Positions 1 to 11,259 of a DNA stretch of 64,000 nt are shown here, in pieces. Positions within the stretch are counted from its first letter, which is position 1. Every line of letters begins with the position of its first letter. The notes under the pieces were generated by a model. That model saw only the letters and a program-made list of their open reading frames with translations. It was not told the DNA's origin and did not search any database. The position numbers and the translations under genes were made by a program. Source of the DNA: Juglans regia (taxonomy: Eukaryota > Streptophyta > Magnoliopsida > Fagales > Juglandaceae); the NCBI RefSeq assembly GCF_001411555.2, contig NC_049909.1:14690686-14754685 (forward strand), in the 5' to 3' direction.

Positions 1-2672
1 GATTCTGGGAGGACCAATGCAATTGCCAATGATGAATATCCCTGAATAAATCACATATAATATTAAGAGTTAAGGTGGTAAGAAACTACTTCATTGAATT
101 TGTAAAAAATAAACCTCTATACTACATGGTAAAAAATGAAGTCATGAAAATAAAAAAGGGAGCTTCACTCTGGGTATTTATAATATATTCATTACCTTAA
201 ATCAACATAGACATCCATGATATTGATGTTCGTACCTTTCTAACAACTAAAATGAAGAAAAGGAAAAAAGAAAAGAAAAGAGCCTGTTGGACCAACCAGG
301 TAGCAGTATATTTTGGGAGTTCATTTAACCTGGATGAAAAGGTTCTACCAGGCTCAGCAAAAGAGGAGAAAAAAAAAAAAAAGGAGAGAAAAGAAAGGTT
401 CTACCAGATACTATTTGAAACTAGGATGTACTTTGAAGAAAAAAGAAAGGGGTAAAAGAAGAAATGAAGAGAAACAATGTAAGCATGTTGGTCACAGTAA
501 TGTTGAGTGGATATTGAGTTGGTAACTTCCCACCATGTTATACCTACAAGGGAGTTTTTCACTAAATACAAAGCACATGCACAAGAACTTTCTAGTATGG
601 AGATACATGACTGGCATAAGAGCCAGTACAAGGAAACTATTTTAGAAGTCAGATTCCAAGCAGGCAAAGAAAAGAAGGAGTTGCACTATCCATGTATGAT
701 ACCACAAAATAAATTGTTTTTAAGTCCTAGTTCGATCTTGATGAGCTGCCAGTATTTGACGTAACCAAGATTTGTTTTTAATAAAAAAGTGTTTTTCTCT
801 AGGAAGAAAACATGAGGTGGGAAATGCCAAGTTTGAGATTTTTCTCAAGGATTTTCTTACAGATGCAAATCAAAGAGAATTTATGAGGTTCGGGTTGGAT
901 ATTTCCATTTTTTCCAGTATGTATGGGTATTACTTGTGAAGTGTTACCAAACTAGATGCAATTTTGATAAATACTTGCGTTGAGCATATGCCAGCATATG
1001 TAATTCTATTTCAAATACTTGAGAATGTATAATACAGATATTTTAGTAAGTTTCATTACTTCACATTAAGAACTTATTTTGCTTACATAGCTATATGTAA
1101 CAAACTAGACTAGAGAACTTAGAAACCAAAAGACCTAATCTCATGGAAACTTGTCTCAGATGACAACAAGAAGTACAAACCAATACTTGGGTAACCAGAA
1201 AAAAAGCATTGAGTAGTCTGCTGAAATGAGTCAGTTAAATTCAAATGAGATATACGCACAGTATAAACACCAACTTCAATGCACCGCTCTGCCTTAAGAA
1301 TCTGAACAAGCATTGCAAGAAGCTGTGCCTGATCAGGAGATACCTATTAAGAGCAGTATGATGTCAAATTTCATGTACACATTAAGGAATTAAAGTCAAA
1401 CATTGGACATTCCGTACAACATTCTACTGAGAGAAACTAATTTATTCTATGAGTTTAAGGCATTGATTGAATTCACTGAGATAATGATCATCCACCAGTT
1501 AAATCGCACACAACTGCTTAAAATTTCTGTAATAGAAGTATAATTGATCAAGACCTATGAAAATAAAATATTTGAAACTAATGTACCAAAAGGCACATCA
1601 CATTCTGTAATAGAAGAACGTTATTAAGACCAATGTACTTTCAACAAACGTATCTTCATCTTGAATCAATTAAGCTGAAACAAGTTAGTAAGACTAATGT
1701 CCTTTCAACACAGATGCCTTCTTCTGTGCAGAATTGTAGCTGACACAAGTTACTTAATGGGAAAAAAAAAGAACTGAAATCTCTGCACGCTTAATCAAGA
1801 GCTTCTTTCCTTCATTTCAGCTCAACCTTTATGATTGTTGCATTTGATAGAAATTATTATTATGTATCTGTACCGATAAAAGGTGGCTTACAGAGCAAAT
1901 ACTCCCATGCAAACCACAAACTGAAATTCAGGCACCAGCCAAACCCAACAAAATTCAAAATAGACTAATAGGAGGAACTAGAAGCCTCTGCATACTATAA
2001 GAATTAAGATTTGCATCCTATAATAATTGATTCTTGGATGTATTTAAATCAGTGTTGAGAATTCTGCATCATGCAATCACAAATAATATACGCAACAGAA
2101 GAGAGCAGAAATGAATGCCTGCATCTGAGAACCACGCAGAGAGGCAGTCTCCTCTCGAAGTTGCCGTAGAATCTGAAATAAAACCTCCAAAAACGTTACA
2201 AAAGGCAAGTATACAAAAACTAATCGATAAATTGTTACATATAATATATAAATATATATAGATTTATATCCAAACAAGATAATATTTCTTGAGTAAAACT
2301 AGAGGGTGAAATAGGAAATAACTTCAATACCTCTGGCTCTCGAGTGTTGGCAAGGATGTAATCATAAAGGCATGGAGTAACACTAATAACCTGCTTATTG
2401 CCGTACTTTTCATCATTAACAACAACAAATGCATTGGTGGAGCATCTTCTTAAGAACTGGTTTGACTTACTGTTGTATGTCCGTAAGCCAAGGCAACCAC
2501 TACTGCACCTCTCGGAGGAGGCCTTGACTGTTGAAGAAGTAACAACAGCAGTAATTGCAGATACTGGATGGAAGTTTAGCATTAATCTTGGAGATCTCCA
2601 TGGGCAAGCTAGATGTTGATAGGATAACAAAGACCAACAACGATGAAGCACCAAACTGCTGCTGCTGGCCAT
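1..2672 (-). CDS. CCoAOMT-like SAM-dependent O-methyltransferase, 3' part outside the window
   Basis: Four exons read on the minus strand: 2672-2331 (114 codons), 2172-2119 (18 codons), 1343-1260 (28 codons), and 41 down to the window edge, all in phase 0. Exon 1 gives a Ser/Arg-rich N-terminus that could be an organelle transit peptide, then YDYILANTREPE. Exon 2 continues ILRQLREETASLRGSQMQ. Exon 3 gives VSPDQAQLLAMLVQ and ERCIEVGVYT, the SAM-binding motif I region of class I methyltransferases. Exon 4 opens GYSSLAIALVLPES. This order matches the plant family related to caffeoyl-CoA O-methyltransferase (the At3g62000 group, from memory); its substrate is not settled. Introns are about 158, 775 and 1218 bp. 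The intron after exon 2 seems to use a GC donor (2118-2117). The catalytic C-terminal half lies left of the window. The family call is firm; transit peptide and substrate are inference. Confidence 0.85.
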
Positions 2673-2683
2673 TCATGAATGAA

Positions 2684-3425
2684 CTAAAGACAAGACAAGA
2701 TAGCGTCTAACAACAACAGCTGAACCGACGAGCTGATATTCAAAACAAGACAAATGTAGAACATCAATAGTTTGAATTGAGCAGTGTAAGTACCTAAGCT
2801 ATCTGGGAGTTTTGCGGTAGGCTTAGGACTTATCCTCTCTTTTCTAAATATTTAGACTTGGCAAAAAACAACTACTTAATTTCACTTTTACTACTTTGAA
2901 GTGATAAGAATCCCAACTAAGCTAATATTTCAACTACTAGAAATACAACTATGAAGTCTATGCCGATTAAAGAACCCATAATAATAGATATTCCTCCATT
3001 AAGGAAATGCATATTAAATCTTCTTCAGAACATGGAAATAAGAAATTGACGATTAGGAAATTGTTCAAACACCTGGGAGGCACAAGTAAAACGGTGAATA
3101 ATAACGAACGAAAATAATCCCAAACCTGAAATTTATGACAAATGGGTATCTACTACAAATGAATGAACATACAGTTGGAAGGTTGCTCAAGTTCTAGAGC
3201 TATTTATAATACACTAAAGAGGAGGAAGAGCTCAAAACAGGTGGCACGAGTGGTTGGTAAAAAAGAGTGACATAAACCATAAAATTCGGTAGATTTTAAT
3301 GGCGTACTCCACCTTTACGTTCGCAGTCATATCCGCAAGTAAAAAGCTAATATGTTCCAGTTCTTAAGCTTATAGAACATGGATGAAGATCAAAGAACAA
3401 GAAAAAGTCGACGAATAACGTTACC
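2684..3425 (-). other. Probable 5'-UTR intron of the O-methyltransferase gene
   Basis: On the minus strand a good donor (CCGAG/GTAACG, exon end 3425) lies upstream of a good acceptor (TTGTCTTTAG, exon start 2683), eleven bases before the ATG at 2672. The sequence between is AT-rich and non-coding. This suggests an untranslated first exon upstream of 3425 in the locally GC-richer stretch 3425-3480. It is inferred from splice consensus only. Confidence 0.4.
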
Positions 3426-3479
3426 TCGGATGCGCGCCTTAACACGTTAGAAAATGCATTTCATATCCACCCGCGCACT

Positions 3480-4329
3480 CTATATGATTCTAATAAAGAA
3501 GAGTAGCGTCACTATCCTCTCTTAATTCGTTCACTTTGAGTGCCCATATTATAAATTATATATATATATATATATATTTTTTTTTTCAAATATTTTTTAA
3601 ACATTTAAAAAATAAAAAATAATAATATACTAATAATCACTTTCTTAATTAATAAATAAAATAAATAAATATATAAGCGATCAAAATAAAAAGATAAAAT
3701 AAAAAGACATATTAATATTATTTTTATTCTTATTGTGGTGGACAAAGAGAAAGAAATGAGTTATGGTTTAAAATTTCCCGTTTTTAGTTGGAGCCAAGCA
3801 ACATCCTTTCTTAATGCCCTATTTTATTGGATAAGAAATTATTTGTACATAAATTTGTACACTCTCTTTAATAAAATTGAATAAATTTAAAATTTGGGTG
3901 AAAAAAATCTATTTTTTAATAAAAGGTTTAACTATTATTTAAAATAAGTGTGCTCAATTTATAATTTTGTAGCTTTAAAATTATATTTAATATTACTCAA
4001 TTTATCTAATTATATTTTTTTTAAAAATAATATTTACAATTTTAAGATGTACAAATCTCGCATAATTTTTTTTAAAAAATAGATAAATTTGAGACTCATA
4101 AAATATATATATTTTTCTTAATGATAAGTTTCATTTTTTTTAAGAAAAAGTTTGTGAACTTATATCTTACATTACTTTATAAAAACAAAATTGGAGGAAA
4201 TATAGGAAATAACTCCAATCCTTTGCCTTTTGCTTCCCATATTTGTCCACGTCATGCAAACAAGTCGTTTTGTAAAAACGAGTGGACGTAAACATTGATT
4301 CAAATGTTGGATTATTCTCTAGTAATATC
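3480..4329. other. Intergenic region between two divergent genes
   Basis: AT-rich DNA between the left methyltransferase (minus) and the SOUL gene (plus). It holds a short TA repeat near 3559-3578 and many A/T homopolymer runs, and no reading frame I can support. It must contain both promoters. Confidence 0.6.
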
Positions 4330-4335
4330 TATAAA
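4330..4335 (+). promoter_or_regulatory. TATA box of the SOUL haem-binding gene
   Basis: TATAAA lies 90 bp upstream of the ATG at 4420, which predicts a start of transcription near 4360 and a 5' UTR of about 60 nt. Position and motif only. Confidence 0.5.
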
Positions 4336-4419
4336 CGCAAACCTTTTCATTGCATCTAATCTTCACTTTGTTGTACTACTGACGCCACATCTCCTCCATT
4401 CTCTATCTCTGATATAACC

Positions 4420-4717
4420 ATGGCTGCTTTCGGCATCTTCAAGCTTTCACTTCTCTTGAGCCTCCTATCGAATTCGCACCACCTGGGTCTTTGGTCTGGT
4501 GCTAGTAATCGTGAAAGCGTAGGGATATCTCCACCATCGTGTAGCCGCATCGAGTGCCCCAGTTATGATGTGATTCATGTTGGCAATGGTTTTGAGATTC
4601 GCCGCTATAATTCCACTGTCTGGATGTCTACCTCTCCCATCCAAGATATTTCCCTTGTTGAAGCTACCAGAACTGGCTTCTTGCAGTAAGATTCTATAAT
4701 TTCCTTTAATTTGTTGC

Positions 4718-4764
<47 letters not shown>

Positions 4765-6065
4765 TGTTAGCTTTTTCATTTTATTAATTAATTTCACTGG
4801 TTATTTAATATATATATATATATATGGATCGAAGTAGTTTAAATATTCTTTTAAATAATTAAATTTATATATTCTTGTCCGTTTAGATTTTTAGTGAGAG
4901 TTAGTTTATTTAATTAACATGGTATTCAAACAAAGATGCTGATTTTGAAATTCTCAAGCTAATAACTTGGCTTTTCATTTAATCTTAATCACAATATTCA
5001 TTATTGTTTAGTGATTTTTGTGGTTGGAAACATAGAACTTTTGGTGTTGATCAATTTATTCCTCTGTTTGATCAATACATATTTTCCACATATATTCTAC
5101 TGCTTGATTTCAATCATCTGCATACCCATATATAAAACCATATCAATATGCAATAATAATTGAGTTCTCGTTTCTTGTTACTCGTGTTGGGCCTGGAGCC
5201 TCTTCTCAACTCATTTTATCATTACAATTTTTTTAAATTCACACTCAAAATATAATAAACAATTTAATTTTTTAAAATCTCAAAAAAATAATAATATTAA
5301 AAAATAATATTCTAATAAGATTTTATTTAATTTTTAATTTTTATTTAAAATCACATCATCTCGTCTTATCTCACTGTCAAAACAGAGCCTTAATCATCCG
5401 ACCCAACAAAGATCAACTGCAGCATTTTTTTGTGGGTTTTTCCTTATATCTTGTATTATACATTGTACTGCCGCTGTTCGGTTTTTTGTTATTATTAGAA
5501 ATACAATTTGTTGCAACCACGTAGGTGGACGTAAGCAAATTATGAAACCACGCTAAATCTTGTCTCGTATGTAATTAATTCCATTTTTCATTCCTAACAG
5601 TTACTTATAATTTGTCTAATGTCTGGTAGGTTGTTTGACTACATCCAAGGAAAGAACGATTATGAACAGAAGATAGAGATGACAGCCCCAGTGATAACCG
5701 AAGTTTCACCGAGCGATGGACCTTTATGCGAATCATCATTTGTCATCAGCTTTTCTGTACCAAAACTTAACCAAGCAAACCCACCTCCAGCAAAGGGACT
5801 CCATCTTCAGAGATGGGAACCCGTGTATGCAGCAGTGAGACAATTCAGTGGATTTGTGGCCGACTCGGATGTCGGAGAGGAAGCCGCCGCCTTGCAAGCA
5901 AGCCTTGCCGGCACTGTTTGGTCTGCTGCCATTGAGAAAAGCCATGGAGCTGATCACTCATCAGGCTACACTGTCGCGCAGTACAATTCCCCATTTGAAT
6001 TTGATGATAGGGTGAATGAGATATGGATGTTGTTTAACATCCAAGACGAACTTACATTTATGTAA
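4420..6065 (+). CDS. SOUL-family haem-binding protein, probably secreted
   Basis: Two exons, 4420-4685 and 5630-6065, joined in frame (LQ/LFDYIQGKNDY) give 233 residues. The intron has GT at 4686 and AG at 5628-5629. Residues 1-30 begin with a hydrophobic stretch (FGIFKLSLLLSLLS), which fits a signal peptide. The SOUL domain follows, with ECPSYDVIHVGNGFEIRRY, STSPIQDISLVEATRTGF, the hallmark KIEMTAPVI, then AVRQFSGF and YTVAQYNSPFEF. SOUL proteins bind haem and other tetrapyrroles, and plant members are proposed carriers or buffers of these pigments. The length fits the plant vacuolar/secreted clade (compare Arabidopsis HBP1/2). Family identity is very secure; ligand and location are inferred. 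Confidence 0.93.
4720..4760. repeat. (TA)n microsatellite in the SOUL intron
   Basis: About 20 TA units lie 35 bp inside the single intron of the SOUL gene. A shorter TA run follows at 4809-4824. Confidence 0.9.
5186..5394. mobile_element. MITE of the GTTTGG/GAGTTGAG family inside the SOUL intron
   Basis: The left side reads TTCTCAACTCATTTTATCATTACAA, then an AT-rich core with the family landmark AATAATATTCTAATAAGATTTTATTTAA, and the right side ends AAACAGAGCC. The same order recurs, in either orientation, at 7177, 12430, 15184, 15434, 38110, 38635, 39742 and 40058. Non-coding. Confidence 0.55.
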
Positions 6066-6221
6066 GAAGAATTTCTAAGAAGATGATCGATGACTTGACT
6101 GCACTAAAAACATTAGTTAAAGAGTTGTAGTCTCATGTATGTAGAGACAAAGGTTAAGCTTAATCTGCTGGGTTACTTCAAATATTGTACTGCTAAATAT
6201 CTGAATCTCTCTCTAATATGA

Positions 6222-6227
6222 AATAAA
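6222..6227 (+). terminator. Poly(A) signal of the SOUL gene
   Basis: AATAAA lies 157 bp after the stop codon at 6063-6065, a normal plant 3'-UTR distance. Motif and position only. Confidence 0.4.
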
Positions 6228-6339
6228 CATATAATGAACTGAGAACCATTTATGTTGTAATGATCTATAGAATTGTGACGATCATACAGTTTAGATCTCC
6301 AGATCATTCGGTCCAGATTATGAACACAACATAGAAGAA

Positions 6340-6535
6340 GAGGAGTGCTACACCTATAAAGGAATTATGAAAAAGTAATCTCACAAACTGACGTGATTCC
6401 ATGTAAGTCGTTAGATCTACATTACAATAAAAATAATTTTATAATTTGACAGATCACATCAAGACCACATCAAGACATATCAATTTGTGAGATTATTTTT
6501 ATGTAATCACTATGTAGCTACTAGTTAGAGTACTT
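6340..6535. mobile_element. MITE-like dispersed repeat (CTACAA/AATCTCACAAAC family)
   Basis: The left arm has GAGTGCTACACC and AATCTCACAAACTGACGTG. The right arm has the inverse, CAATTTGTGAGATTATTTTT and TAGAGTACTTCTCC. The core TTAGATCTACATTACAATAAAAATAATTTTATAATTTGAC recurs at 11722, 18548 and 28308, and a shortened hairpin version lies at 25020. Non-coding and non-autonomous. Confidence 0.5.
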
Positions 6536-6539
6536 CTCC

Positions 6540-7176
6540 AGAAGAAAGAATGAGAATCTTAAAAAGAAAAAATACTGAATTAAGACTGATTTTGGGTTTT
6601 GACTGCGGAGAGAGACTATTAAAGTCAATAACTATGTTTTCTCATTGGTAGAAGATGAAAGTCCTGCATGGTTTAGTTGTGTGGCTTTTCCATTTGTTGC
6701 ATTCTCAGGAACCTCAAATTACCCTATTAATGTTTTGTTAAGGGCATGCTCCAAAAATTCTAATTGACATGATGACTAGTGCTTGAATAATCTTGAGTGA
6801 TTTTCTCCTCCATCTCACCCTTTAATGGCTATAATGTATTTTGCCTCTTTTTGCCAACCCCTCCTCATGTTCTAGTTGAGCAACTTTTGAGTCTATTTTC
6901 CTTCGATTCTGTTATTGGGCATTGTCTGCTAGCTTTCATATGGGTCTAACCAGGTGACAATAGGCATATCATAACATATGAGGTTTTTTTATTGTATTAG
7001 TTTCGAATTCTATCTTTGCCTAAAAATATTCCAACTTTAGAACTCATGATTTGAATTCCAACATTTAGCCTATCATCCTCTACAGCAGAAAAAATATTAG
7101 GAAGTCTCGGAAGATTTCATGACGTGATACTCTCATCTTATTATAAGATGCCATGTCATTGAAATTGCTGACATAG
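6540..7176. other. Intergenic, no gene seen
   Basis: Single-copy-looking AT-rich DNA between two MITEs. Stops are frequent in all frames and I recognise nothing. Confidence 0.5.
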
Positions 7177-7449
7177 TTCGGTTTGGATGGTTAGATGAGA
7201 TGGTTTGGTTTGTACAGATGAGAGGGTTTTGGACATCTAAACGGTTAATATTTCGTCTTTATTTCATCAATAAATTTTCAAAATCATCTCAAACAAATCT
7301 CATAAAGTCAGAACTATCTTATCTCATCTCACTATCCAAGCATACATTTTTTTATAAATTATTTCATTTCATCTTAACTCAAAAAATCTTATAACAATTT
7401 AAAACATCTTATCTCATCTCATTTGAACTGGCTATTCAAACCGGGCCTA
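7177..7449. mobile_element. MITE with imperfect terminal inverted repeats
   Basis: It begins GTTCGGTTTGGATGGTTAGATGAGATGG. It ends CTCATCTCATTTGAACTGG and CAAACCGGGCC, the approximate inverse. It belongs to the same broad family as the copies at 15184-15725 and 39742-40246. Confidence 0.5.
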
Positions 7450-7937
7450 ACTTTTAATGACTTATCATCCAGCTGTAGGATGGAAATGCCACGTGCCCGA
7501 ACCATAAACCTATCTGATAATAATCTTGCAGCAGTTTGAATGTACAAAGTAAATTTATTTTCCTTTTCAAAAATCCTATGCTTTTTCAAAAGATATGTTT
7601 TAAAAATGACAAGTGAAAATCTTCAAACAGTGGACCTCACAAACCCATGGGGTGGTGGAACCAACCTGAAAAGGATATTTGGGGGTGGCTCAATCTCGCA
7701 TGGCCACCAAACGTGGCTTGAGGTTCAGATCATGTCAAGCCTTGTTCGTGTCATACATAATTAATTATAAATCGGCCCATTTAATTAACGAATCAAATCA
7801 TTCAATCTTAACTTGCTAATTTCTGGTTTGAATCATGTTGGGTTCATAGGTTTGAATGTCATTTGTTGGATTCAAAAGTCATGTCAAATCAAGTTTGTCG
7901 TATGTTATTGGATCATAATCCAACCCCTTTATTTAAA

Positions 7938-8111
7938 GAGTAATTCTATATACAACCGTGAAGTGCGTAACTGCCGCGTAATCGCTTTGAAAAAGAGTGG
8001 GGTCTACTATTAAAAAATTAATTTTTTTCATGTGGGTCCTATGTTTTATTCATTTTTTTCAAAGCGATTACGCGACGGTTACGCAATTCACGATTGTAAG
8101 TATATTTTCTC
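7938..8111. mobile_element. 174-bp Mutator-type MITE with a 9-bp target duplication
   Basis: The left arm contains GTGAAGTGCGTAACTGCCGC followed by GTAATCGCTTTGAAAAA. The right arm contains its inverse (TTTCAAAGCGATTACGCGAC, GGTTACGCAATTCACGAT). The element is flanked on both sides by TTATTTAAA (7929-7937 and 8112-8120). A 9-bp duplication with long terminal inverted repeats points to the Mutator superfamily. No coding capacity. Confidence 0.8.
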
Positions 8112-8599
8112 TTATTTAAAAGGGTCAAACATTTCAATCATAAATTACTAATTCCATGTCGGATTCTGTGTTGTATGAAGGATTATCAGCCCTATCCAAC
8201 CCATGTTGGTGACTGGCGTGGCCCAACCCCAAATGGTCACAATGGCCATGGGTGGTCATGGCTATTTTCGAGTAGTTAGCCATATTTATATCCCTATACT
8301 TTTAGGCTTTAAAAACAATAGAAATGTGATTTTCTGGATAAGAGATTTTAATCTAATTTCAATCAAGACATTATGTATAGTGATCACACAGAAAAATAAG
8401 AATCTTCCTTTCGATTTTTCTATTCAATTTACTGATACATCACCTTTACTAATAATGATGATTTCAAATTTAAACTTAATTGTGTAGCCCTTTTGATCTA
8501 GTACAGGCACATATACTAAAATACTACTAGTACTAGGCACATACAATACATAATTAACTAAAATAATAAAACCATTTACATAAAATTTACATGTATATT

Positions 8600-9590
8600 G
8601 CCCCTAGACATTTCAATATTTATTATTATCCATATACACTTTGTGCTTACCTGTTTGTTTCTCTTCAAATTTGACAAACAGTTAATTGTTTCGGCAAATA
8701 TGTCTTGTTGCTGTAAAGTCAACTCATCATGAATCTATCATTGGTTCCACGAACATTACTTCCAAAAATGTCATCATCTTGCTTTATTTCGCTTTTCCTC
8801 TATTAGTACATTGTGATTGATAATGTCCATTCTTTTTACATTTAAAATAGTTTCCATTAAATGGTTTACTTCGCATCTTTTTCAACTATTTTTTTTTCTA
8901 GAATATTTTTACTTTATCTTATTCTGCGGAGAACGTGTGTCTTGAGTCATCACTAAATTGGATAATCTTTTCTCTCTGTTCCTCCTCTTTATCCTTTCTT
9001 CTACAAGTACCAAAATTACTGGGATTGAAGTCATTGTTATTTTCTTTCCCCTATGTGTTAAGGAAGTAACAAAACAAGATGAAGGAACACTATTGAATAT
9101 AATTGTAACTTGCATTTTATCAATAAGAGGATGACCAACATCAAATAATTCTATCACAATCAATTCCATTTTAAGTACATGATGGCTCACGCTTTCATCC
9201 TATTTCATGTAAGTCCTATTATACTTATCTAAGAATAATTGTACGTTAAGTATCAGACCTCAATCCATACTTACCTTCAACTGTATCCATGATTTCCTTA
9301 GCAGTTTCATAATCTTCGAAAAGATGAATGATTTAATCATTCACGCAATGTAAAATCAATGCTCTTGTCCAAACATTGTGTTGTTCCCATTTATTTATGG
9401 TTCTTATGCTGCTTCCACTTCCACTTTGGTCATTTTCCATATTTTCATTTGGCTTTGGTGTTGTCAATATGTATAAGGTCTTTTTATGAGTTAGAAGAAA
9501 AATTATAAGCCTCTTCCTTACTTGAAAATTTCTTCCATTTAGTTTTTTAATCCCCAAGGAATCAATACTTTTCTTTATTGTCATAAATAA
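8600..9590 (-). pseudogene. Decayed Copia-type gag remnant
   Basis: On the minus strand, 9584-9333 reads LGIKKLNGRNFQVRKRLIIF, then YILTTPKPNENM and KWEQHNVWTRALILHCVND, the layout of a Copia gag N-terminus (LNG-NF-W and a following W). It continues past a stop as IIHLFEDYETAKEIMDTVEG (about 9330-9270). The segment at 9190-8909 (VGHPLIDKMQVTIIFNSVPSS) matches the central gag region. Stops and frame breaks separate the pieces, so this is a fossil. No protease, integrase or reverse transcriptase is visible. The likely LTR and primer-binding site lie at 10931-11250. Confidence 0.55.
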
Positions 9591-9599
9591 TAAACCTTA

Positions 9600-10930
9600 A
9601 ATTAACAACAAAAATGTAGAAATAATAGATGTGTTCTGCTACAAATATTGAAATACAGTTGTTCAAACTGTGAAAAAATTAAATAATCGTAAATGAATAA
9701 TAATAACCATTAAATTTAACCCAAGGTAGTTATTTAGAAATTATCTTGTTATACTTCAAATAAGGAGAATAATGGAAGTGGTGCCTTGATCAAGAATTAC
9801 CACGAACTCTCCTTGAAGTTTCTCCTATTTCAAAGAGTTTTTGGCAATTTTTTCGAATAACATGTGCTTTATAGACACTTGGCACATAACCAAGAGCGTA
9901 ACGGCTTTTGAACGAACTAAATGGGACTTGAAATGACTTGAAAAGGCTAAAAACACTAAAATTGGTCCGAACCAATTCAGAAAACCGAGTCAAACGGTTC
10001 AAATCAGGGTTCAAGCGCAACAAACCAGTTTTTGGCATGGTCAACGACTCGATGCACTTCTTGATCAACCACTCTGTCTCAATCTTGGCTCACGATTTCA
10101 GAACAAGGGTCGGCTCACAAGCGAGAGTCTTGGACTTGGGCTTCCTTTTGAGTCCAGTATGCTACAAGATTACAGGCTTATGCAAAATGGGCCGAAATCA
10201 TAATCCTTTTACGGGTAGTTTGGTGCCCACTTAGATCCAGACGAAACGACACCATTTGGTGTTGCCAAAATGACATCATGCTACTTCTTTCAAGCGGCTT
10301 TTGAGGTTCTTGGAATGGCTTCATTTATTGCCTCGTGCGTAACGACATCGTTTGCTGTTGGATTTGGAACTTAAAATGTGGCCAAATTGAAGTTGTCATT
10401 TTGGTCATTTTTTTCCTCAACCGGATGAACAACAATGTCATTGAGCTAAGAATTGTTTGAATTCTGAGGGCCATTGGTCTAAACGACACCGTTTAGACCA
10501 ATAGTATCTTCTTCTTACTTGCGCGCAATGGAGGCCTATTTTGAAAACCTCCAACTATCACTCTCTTCCAACAAGTTGGACGACAACGATGCTATGTCTA
10601 AAGTGTCCCTGACACTCCCAAATTCTAGAGGTAGTGAGAGATTCTGGCGATCGGCCAAAAAAGTTTTTGAATCTTCTTCTGTTTCAGTTTGACTGCTTTT
10701 GCCCATTTGAGTGAAGATTCTCTAGTAGTTTTTTTCAAAATAATAACTAGTGACCAAGTTTGGTAGATTACCAGTATATTCGACCCCTCCCACCATGAGT
10801 TGGAAGAGTTTCGTTGTAGAATCTGAAATTCTTTGCAAATGGTTGTAATATGCAAGTGTGGTTGTCAAACCAAGGACTTGTCTATTGATGGTCTTCTCTA
10901 TGCGAGAATGCAACCCATCTTTCATGACAA
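9600..10930. other. Untranslated interior of the Copia-like relic
   Basis: Between the putative primer-binding site and the gag remnant. It is less AT-rich than its surroundings and repeats ACGACACCRTTT-like motifs near 10245, 10342 and 10482. No protein family was recognised in the open frames here. Confidence 0.35.
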
Positions 10931-11250
10931 GGCTCTAATATCACTGTAACAAATTAAGAACGAAAATAGAGTGTGTTTGCATAATATGGTGGCGATCTTG
11001 TGAGGGTATTTGCCCCACAAGTTGATTATGGGTAAAGGAATTGCAAATACATTTATGAACAAACGATCCCTATTTATAGATCATAAGACACTAATTGGAT
11101 AAGGTCATAACCCTTTATAAGTGACAACTGTTTGACTCAATCAACTAGTTGTCTCTTGACTCTTCCTCAATTAACACCTATATGGAAACCATCACCATAT
11201 AAAGGGTGTAGAGCCAAGGGTGTAGCACGAGAATGGCTTCCGACAAGATC
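10931..11250 (-). mobile_element. Probable decayed LTR plus primer-binding site of the Copia-like element
   Basis: GGCTCTAATATCACTGTAACA at 10931-10951 is close to the inverse of the common plant Copia primer-binding site (TGGTATCAGAGCC, initiator-Met tRNA). On the minus strand the LTR would end at 10945 (...TGTTACA). It contains a TATAAATA box pointing the same way (11071-11078 region) and starts near 11250, a boundary I cannot fix. The orientation agrees with the gag remnant downstream at 8600-9590. No partner LTR was found. A short open frame at 10925-10722 just after the site is unassigned. Confidence 0.45.
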
Positions 11251-11259
11251 AATTGGTCT

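Noticed and set aside
252..525. Lys/Glu-rich open frames
   Set aside because: They come from A/G-rich low-complexity sequence inside the large intron of the methyltransferase gene.
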